Below, piece after piece: positions 55,635-64,000 of a stretch of DNA of 64,000 nt. Positions within the stretch are counted from its first letter, which is position 1. Every line of letters starts with the position of its first letter. Position numbers and translations under genes: made by a program. The notes beneath the pieces were generated by a model. That model made no database searches, was not told where the DNA came from, and saw only the letters and a program-made list of their open reading frames with translations. This DNA is from Prostheceraeus crozeri (taxonomy: Eukaryota > Platyhelminthes > Polycladida > Euryleptidae). The stretch is taken from the NCBI GenBank assembly GCA_907163375.1, contig CAJQUW010006832.1, forward strand, positions 62,001 to 126,000. The letters run 5' to 3'.

Positions 55635-55753
55635 ATTCACTATTATGAGTAGGCAAAAACCAATTCTGTCTTCAAATTGACAGAATTGGTTTTTGCCTAC
55701 TCCGATGTGAAACGTAGTCTTCTGTTCGCGGCCATCCTATTCACTATTATGAG
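55635..55753. repeat. Hairpin insertion with 15-bp direct repeats
   Basis: ATTCACTATTATGAG occurs at 55635-55649 and 55739-55753. The insert starts with a perfect 23-base arm (55648-55670, AGTAGGCAAAAACC...), loop TTCAAATT, the exact complementary arm (55679-55701), then 37 bases of unique GC-richer sequence. Confidence 0.88.
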
Positions 55754-58700
55754 ACTGAGCTAAAGGAACGAGCAAAAAGTCAACGGCCTCCCTCTGGCTA
55801 AGTTATCGAAGACATAGTCATCATTCTCAAATTGCTTTTTATAACACAATTCTCTTATATATACATTCTTGTCTAATCAAATTTTTACCAGAACATTTTA
55901 CAGCCTTCTTAGGTGTATGCATGCTTTCTTTCCTACATGTCCATGTGTATATATCACAACGATCGTAGTCCTCTTTATGAGGGGCCGCGAAAGCGCTCAG
56001 GAGACCACCTAAATAAAACTGTTGAAGAAAGTGGCGTTATTCTGTCTGCAAAAGTTTATTGGGTGTAGAAATTATTACACATAAGTAATTAAAAATTTAC
56101 TAAGATCACATATGTTTTACTCTTTTCATTCCCATCTTATTCCAAATTGATGTTAAACACTTTATTCAATTACCATATATCATTGCTTTTACTACAATTA
56201 CTTTTCAACTTCTGTCTCTTAATGAGATTTGGTTTAGAAGTCAATTTGCAATTGACCGGCTGCTACATGTCTCTGATTTAGTTCTACAGTTGTAGTGCTT
56301 GTGTGTAAGACACCTCATTACTTGCTCGTATAGCCATGTCGCTAGGCGAATAGTCAGTACGGGAACATGCTATTTCCTGTAATATCATTAGTTAGGACTT
56401 GTCTTCGTGATAATCTTCCACGAAATTGATTAAATTTCTTCCATTAATGACAATGTCTTTAAATATTTCAACGAGAACATTTACCACGGATCGTAATTAA
56501 AGGGAATCATTGCAACCTCTGGGGATTGAAGGCGACTCAGAGGAAATGCCATGGCCGATGCAAGTCGCGATCTCACTGCTGGGTGGGGGTGAGGAGATAA
56601 GATGAGGGGCGGCGGAAAGACTGTCACACTGGGCTAGATGAGAGGTTGCTTGACATCGTTAAGGCAGGCCATAGACAGAAGGAATTGCTCATTTTGCCGA
56701 CACATTTCGTCCAAGAGAAAGAAATTACTGAGGATGTCATCGTTGAGCTTTAATCGGCTCTGTTTTATAAGTAATGACGCACTGTATGGACAGTGAGATA
56801 CAACAAGCGGACATTCTAAAGAATTGAATCTTCGCGGTGATCGCAGTTTGCTCAAAGGATTTTTGCTTGGTTTTACATGTATCAGTTGATCTTTATGACC
56901 ACACTTTTAAAATGAGGCAATTTCTAAAGCGGATGGAAAATATTTCGGTCTAATGTTTCACATTGTCTTAAGTTGCTATTCAAAGATGAGCCGGTGCGCC
57001 AGCAGAGGTGAGCGCCGTTCATTACGAGCCATGAATAGCTAATGAATGGAATGGTTGTGCGGCAGGTATATTGCCTGTTGTTCACTGTCGTAGAAACGGA
57101 TATTTATAACACTATCAAGGGAGAGATTAAGCAATAACAAGGTATAATGCAGACCTGATAATTGCAATTAATCACGAGCTTGTTTAAGCGGAGTGCTACA
57201 TATGTAGGAGACGTTGCCATTGCTATCAAAAGGCCAAAAAGCTGTGATGGCAAGTGATTTTGATTCCTGAATCTTAATTTTCTGAGAGCAAATGTTTTCA
57301 TTTTTCCATTTGGGGATTTAGATTGCCAGCTACATGCCTTAAATAAATTAATGCAAAAGGTCATTTAAAAATGACTGGGCATTTCATCCAAGCGGTAGGC
57401 CAGGTGAACTGATACAGATCTGACTTGTTCCGAATATGGCAATACCTGTGTAGGTTCAGGAGTTAATTCTAGGCAACAAGGGGCATGAAGAGGACATTTT
57501 GATGTTGCAAGTTAGGTCTGTAATGTATTGTATATTGCAAAACTGTAGAAAACCATAAACATCATCATTGGAAGCCGAATCTGTTTGTGAGACTGGTCCT
57601 TAGCAGGGGCTCGTTCATCTTAGCCAGCCAATCATGATGCCGGTTCGCATTTCACCGACCGACTGATGGTTTGGTGTGGTGTATTTACTTGTTGGTATAA
57701 AATGAAATTGAACTATACAAACGTGCATGCACTAATTAATAAAAATGCTGCAAAATTTGAAGCAGGGATTTTTACAGTTATGCTGTTCAATAGTCAAATA
57801 CAAATTGTTTCAAGCTACTAATAAGCTAAGTGACGCCTGTGATAATTCTTTCAGAAACATTACTAGCAAATACGATTTTGCAGAGTGATTGATATTGTGA
57901 CAAATTCTTAAGCATGTATCATTGCAGCTCATCGATATGATGCTACTTTTGCGATCCATGTGACTTCCAATAGGGCTGAAAGCCAAGTGCTTTTTATTAT
58001 GATGCTTTAAAACTGAAAAGTTTTGTGTTTTAGATTTTTTGTTTTTAATACTTTTTATTCCAGCATTTTGCATCTCTTCTTATCTATTGAACAACTTGTT
58101 AAATGTGTCGGCAGCCTCAACGGCTACTCTAGTGTGTGAAACGAAGCATTTGTGATGTCGATAGCACGTTATTCGTGAGCTAACTAAGTTGCATATTTAA
58201 TTAATAGCGACTTAATTTCTTAAAAGTATTTACGCATTCGTCTCTGTAGTAAACCACTGATAGACAGCAAGATTATTGGTCTATTGAATCTGCCATCGCT
58301 TTGAATAAAATATTAGGGCGCCGATCAATATGTCTGCATCATGCTCATCAACTGCAGGGATCTTAATCACAGTTTAGAATCATTGCCTTTTTAAAAGCAT
58401 ATGATCAAAACCACTGTTAATTGATTCTATTTAACTTTCATTGAATTATTTTTCAAAAAGCTAAATTCATTTTAGAAAAGAAGCTTGCATTTGTTTCTTA
58501 AGCGTTCTATTAATTCTAAATCAAATTTAGGACTTTGAAACAATGTTTATAACACAGCTTGGTTTTACAACTACCTTTAAATGCTATGTACGAAGTGCGG
58601 TTTTGAAAGATAGTTTTTAACGTAGTTTTAAAACAGCTTTAGATAAAACGCTGCTCTAATACTGATAACTTTTGTCCCCTGACAAAACAGCCATTGAAGC

Positions 58701-61700
58701 TTGCACAAATTATCAAGTGGCAACCTGCGGTAATCGCTTCTTACGGTAGTGTGAATATTAGGCACTGGGCATTATCGCAAAATAAATATGCGATATAAGT
58801 GTGCAATGTGTGTGCTATTAGTGACAGTCAATTGGTGTTTCAGGTGGCGGTCAGGTGGCGGAATTGGTGCAGCGACAGAGAACGAGGCATGCGTCGACAT
58901 TTCAGTGGATGGATTTTCTCTCGAACTACTATTACTACTAATTATTTGTGCTCCCAATAAATCGTAGCGTTAATTGTAGCCTAATGATAAAACCATGGGT
59001 GGAAACTGGCCGACGGTCCAACCGGCTCCGGTCGCCGAAGTAAGAACCTGAATTCAGGATCGGGTCAGGTCATACGAATTTACTGTAGGTTCGTGTTACT
59101 TGCAAAATACACGGGTCATGAATTTATGGCACTTAGAAATTTATAAATGCGCTTCCGTTTTGCTGACTTCCGTTGTAGCTTTCATGAGTGTAGATGCATG
59201 CAGATTTTGTGCATATATACCCTGTACATGTATTTGTTGTAGAATGTTCAATAAATGCCCTCAATCCATTAACAACGGTATAATTTTCCTGTTTCATCAA
59301 ACTACAGCTTAGTTTTTTATGTGCATAATATTTGAAAAACATAGTAATATGAAACATGAAACTACAGTGTAATAAGAAGCGATAATAATAATAGTAATGC
59401 TATTTACTAATTTGCTACATTCCGAGATGACAAGCGCATTGCACGTGATGTAGCGAAGCGATTTATAAAATGAATGTTGCTTTACTTGTGGCGCATTACG
59501 AATAAGCATAATCAAATTACATGTAAATAGAGTATATCTGTTAAATTGCATTTAAAATGCTATTACAGGTTAAAATTGAGTCTGCCTATTAACTGATTTT
59601 ACATGACTGCGAAATGTCATTAAATTTTTAGTTGGCCTATCGTGCTCAGCTGATAGACAAAGCTGAGAATGTAGTAAGTATGAACACTACATGTAAGTAT
59701 GTGCGCTGTAGGCCTATGTCTTGTTGTCGCATATCTAATTGGCATAATTTCTCATCTTGATCTTATGAAGACGTATGGAAATATCAAGCATAAGCTTGAA
59801 ATATTTCATGTGTTATTACTTTACCTGCGGTTAAAACCATTTCAATTCCTGGTTATTCACAACAATGTCATTCTTGAGCAAGCTATGCCATGCGACACAA
59901 CTATCGATAATTACATTTGCTATTTCTCATTTGTCAGATTGAACAGAAATATGGAGAAGTTTGAGCGTATATGTCTATATTGAATGAATGGCGACTCGGT
60001 TGCTGTTATTAAAATGTCTGAAGTTTGGTTTGTAACGAATATCTTGCACTCAAGATGATCGATTACAAGATTATCAACGTCTTAAGTATTTGTAACGACT
60101 TGACTCCTCTATCACCAGGAGATTTCGCAACAAATATGGTCATTTTCTTACCCGCTTCTTTATGAAGAGTCGCTATAATAGCTGCAATTAGTGAATTGCT
60201 CTTCGCAACTAAAAGTTGGTCCTTAATCGACGCCTTCTCTCTCTGGCATAATGGCAACTGGTTCTTTTGAATAGGGAATATTTCATGCGGTGATATTTTT
60301 GCAAGTAATGCACAATCAAACATTTTCTTTGAACATTAAATTATCAACTTAAATAAATTGTTATTTCAAAATTACCTTCCCAAATAATCGCATCTTAAAG
60401 GAAGGAAAACTTTTAAGATATCAGATCTGAAAGTATAAAAGTTGCAATATGTTTTAGCCACTTGTATTTCATTAATCATCCGTACGTTCTGATTATTATG
60501 AATTCGCTTGCTTTGTGTTGGTTTAATCAATGTGCAAGTATTTAACGAATACATTTTCTTCCACATTCAGATCAGATATCCCACCGATATATTAATTTCG
60601 GGGACTATCATTTAGTCCATGCCATTTTCTGATAATAACTTCGAGGAGAAAAAGGAATTCATGAAATAATAGATTTCATTGAAAGGTGAAGCGGATGCGG
60701 TTAAGAAAGTGGCTTGCGAGGGTTATTGTAATATACTCAAAGGACAATAAAACCTTACTTTGAAATAGATAGCCATTAGTTGAGAGCTACGAAAAAAAGA
60801 GATGAGCATTTTCTCACGGAATAGTCATTAGTACTTCCTTAGTATCAGCAGGTGACCAGTTACAGTACGAGTAGTTCAATTGTCACAGCGTAGTCTTTCT
60901 AATAAATGAACGAATCAACATGGTTCTCAATGAGAACGATCCTCTTAAATCATCAAAATTAAATCGATTGTCGCACCTTCAAAGAATGCCGTGCCTTGAC
61001 ACGCCATATCTTCACGTTTCGACAGTTTATATTTTCGTCTTTGAAATAAACATAGTATAACCCTCGAAATGGTGATCCTTGATCCCAGAGAGTCAAAATC
61101 TAATAATCGATTCATCTGGAAGTCGGATTCTTTAAAGGGAAAGTAAGTCGGCATGACAACGAGGCTGGCACGAAGAGAAGGTCAATTTTCTGAGCATGCT
61201 TTTGATGTAGGCCTATTGATCTTCACGTACAGAGAAAAATCAGACCCACATCCACGATTTCTGTACAAGACTCTTTGGTAGCAAAATTCCAAAGTACTTG
61301 GTTTACTTGCAGGTTTTGCTAGCAGTAAAAAGCAACATGTATAGCATGTATGTAAGAATTTGCAGACAATATCTTATCCAAACCGGTTTTTACTGTTACT
61401 AAAACATGCAAGTGAACCAACTACTTTGGAATTTTGGTGACCTGGTAAAGCATTCCTCCAGTATAACGCCGCTCAAATACGATTGACCAAAAATGCAGCA
61501 TTTTGATCACATATACAAGTATAAGATTTACACAATTAGGCATGTCGGAAATGTATTGAAAGGGTATTCAAAAAGTGAATATTTATTTTTCTAACCATCA
61601 AGGCACTTGATGCTAGCATCAGCGTCATGCCAGTATATCAGATTCAATAAATCATAATTCAATAATTTGATAAATGTCTTACAGCAGCATGCATAAGAAA

Positions 61701-63185
61701 TAATACTTCATATAAGTTTACACATAAGGATAGTGCAAAAAAAATCTGGATTATGGATGACTACTTGCTGGCTATGCAATTTTTACTGGTATAAGAAAAA
61801 GCTCGAAAGTGAGCACCTCGAAATCAGAGAGGATTTGAAATTGATGGCCAAGGAAGGCGGCATTCATTCGCTACACGCTGGAGTAAAGATATTGGAGAGG
61901 GTACGACGCTCCTTTAGTATGGATTATACAAAATAATTAGAGCAGAATTCTCAAAAAAGGTCGTTCGTTTCGACTTTCTACATTGAAAATCTGCCCGATG
62001 GTGATGCAGTTATTTCAACTAAGTACTCGATATTATATCCTCAATGCACGGACTTCATGCGAGTTTTACTACCTATCAATGGAGACCTCCATGAATATTA
62101 ATTTCCTCGGCAAGCCTTCCTATGGATGAAACGGTGATATCATTAGTCCATGTTATCGCTATGATTATAACAATGCATATTCTATGAATGCCTATTTTTC
62201 TCTGAAATCTCTCTATTCTCAGTTTCCAATTTAAGGAAGCTTGGTTTGGTCTCGTCAGAGTCCTAACTAAATGATCAAAAATGTGTAAATTATATAATCT
62301 GTTCAGCAGTAATTTTTTTACCATCAGTTTCTCGTTATTGACAAATCAGTTCACATCATAAGGTCACAGGAGATCATAAATCTCGAATCTTGATTCAACT
62401 TACATCAGGTCATTGTGTTTTGTTTTATCCTCCCGCAAGTGTTCAGTACATGTGATGTAAAACAGGAGAAATGAGAATGGTCATATTAATCGAATAATTA
62501 CCAACAACAATCGTAAAATATTGTTTTATGTATTATATTATGCATTTTACCGGAAATTAATAATATTTTAATGAAACGTTTTTGCAGATTTTGCCAGCGT
62601 ACAAAAAAGCGGTTACGGGTGCGGGTAGGCCTATATGCCGTTACCTTATTTGAAAATTGATAATACAAGCTGTCGAACTATGCATAGTATGTTGATGTGC
62701 GACATGATTGCAAGGAAGGAGCAAGAATTATTTGAAATTTGACGTAATTTGGGTGGTCATTTTTTTTAATGAGCAGTACTTAGCTTCATCACAACTTTGA
62801 ATCTTTTCCTCAAAGTCACCGCCAACTGCTAACTTTGTTAAGCGTTTGCCACAAGTACGACACAATCTATGAAAAGATCTTTAGCTACAGCACTATCCCT
62901 ATTCTCTGTTGACGAAAGAACACCACATTTTTTTAATTTTTAGATCGGGAACTGCTGAGTTTCTGGAGAGCTGAAACCAACTCTGGTAACAGTACAATCA
63001 GAACGCCAATTTGTTTAACAACCTTAATATGAAGATAAAAAATGATAAAGAAGTATGAAGCTAGAATGAATATGCAGGGCAGTTCACGACATCGTTTTTG
63101 TTTGTGCTCTTGTTGTTTTCAAAAGTTTGCTTTGCAATACTCAGAAAACTGTTTATCACAAAAATTCCTGTGATTTTGTCCAATT
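55754..63185. other. About 7.4 kb without recognisable genes
   Basis: AT-rich intergenic sequence. Short frames are present (for example 61733-61936 plus, with a charged helix ESEHLEIREDLKLMAKEGG), but none has a recognisable domain or clear splice sites. Far exons or enhancers of a neighbouring gene cannot be excluded. Confidence 0.35.
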
Positions 63186-63252
63186 TTATAACTACTGTAT
63201 AACTATAGTTATATAACTACAGTATAACTGCGGTCTATAACTATAGTTATAA
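63186..63252. repeat. Palindrome cluster TATAACTATAGTTATA
   Basis: The perfect 16-bp palindrome occurs at 63198-63213 and 63236-63251, with TATAACTACTGTATAAC and TATAACTACAGTATAAC beside the first copy, so the whole 67 bp can fold in several ways. Confidence 0.85.
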
Positions 63253-64000
63253 TGAACTATAATGAATGTGTCGTCGACATGTCGTTGGTAGCGTATAGAC
63301 AACGAGTTGATAGCATCATGCAAGACATGCAATTCAATATATACCAGAAAATGTTACTTAAGATAAAGTTGTGAGCAGTCCGTTTAGCCATGGCCGTCTA
63401 CTACAGGTTCTACGGTGTATTGAGTGCATTTGTGACGAAGCGATAAGCGATCGTGATTTATTGGGTAGAACTGAGGATTTCTAGAGCACACTATGAAATT
63501 TTCATGGATGAACATTCAAATATCCAAAGAAAATTAACTTTTGATGATATCAGTGAGAGACTGGTGCTAAGCCCTGATTATGAGCTTTTTCATAGCTGAG
63601 AGACTGCTTGTTGAGTTCTGTTATGTTTCTCATCAATCAGGTAATTTAGACTTTCTTGTTAATTCATTATTGTCCATCTGAAGAATGGAATCGTCTTGCT
63701 AATCATTCTATGTTCGTGTCATGTCCAGCTTATCTCCTAATCTTGTGATCACTTATGAATACAGAGGGTGGATTTTATCGACATACATTAGTTTCTTGAA
63801 CTATCTGTCAAACTATTTGGCATCTCAAAGTCACGACTAAACTTGAAAGGATGGAGGAAACAGTTATGTAGGTGAGATGTAAGCAGTAAATTGCGCCAAT
63901 CATTCCTTTGTTATGGTTGATAACATGATAGATAATACAGATTGAATAATAATTGCCAATTCTATCATCGTATATTGTAACTGAAGTCAATTAAAGTTCA
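63253..64000. other. No gene seen
   Basis: AT-rich sequence to the window edge; nothing recognisable. Confidence 0.3.

Noticed and set aside
61733..61936. 67-codon frame with a charged helix, considered as a host exon
   Set aside because: No convincing acceptor or donor and no recognisable family.

Overview
The window is nuclear DNA from an animal: AT-rich (roughly 35% GC by eye), intron-containing and crowded with metazoan transposon families (hAT, Tc1/mariner, Crypton, Penelope-like, CR1/L2-type LINE). No operons or prokaryotic genes are present. The mix of Penelope, Crypton and hAT elements, and the frequent 8-mer TAGGCCTA, suggests a marine invertebrate, but I cannot name the taxon.

Left edge (1-6555, minus strand): the 5' part of one host gene, the largest subunit of RNA polymerase I (POLR1A/RPA1). 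Five coding exons join in frame across canonical GT-AG introns into the first 353 codons; the rest lies beyond position 1. This is the only host gene I recognise.

8.4-23.4 kb: transposon nests. A hAT-type element (9202-11905) sits inside another TIR element (8489-12280). A 3.1-kb TIR element (15710-18837) contains a 257-bp hAT MITE. A Penelope remnant lies at about 20 kb. A deleted hAT with a perfect 8-bp target duplication (22528-23393) carries a CGGBP1-like hAT C-terminal ORF.

26.4-34.6 kb: the most unusual part. A Tc1 transposase gene with a 61-bp intron and a Glu-to-Gln change at the expected third catalytic position abuts a 382-bp sequence repeated, apparently without mismatch, 4,606 bp downstream. 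Between and overlapping these repeats are two divergent (head-to-head) Crypton-type tyrosine recombinase genes, one intact and one with two nonsense codons, separated by about 1.1 kb rich in GC-capped hairpins. Next comes a 1.77-kb element with long TIRs and a 7-bp target duplication, itself interrupted by a 36-bp-arm hairpin insert.

34.7-39.8 kb: an unrecognised 282-codon intact ORF, then a 5'-truncated LINE on the minus strand with an intact endonuclease/reverse-transcriptase ORF2. ORF1 overlaps ORF2, and a slippery heptamer A AAA AAC ends one base before the ORF1 stop codon.

41-50.3 kb: a tRNA-Thr-like sequence, a second Penelope GIY-YIG remnant, and a hAT element (46501-50314, perfect 8-bp target duplication) into which an intact Tc1 element (48640-50295) inserted at a TA. 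From 50.3 to 64 kb I see almost nothing beyond a small hairpin insert at 55.65 kb and a palindrome cluster at 63.2 kb.
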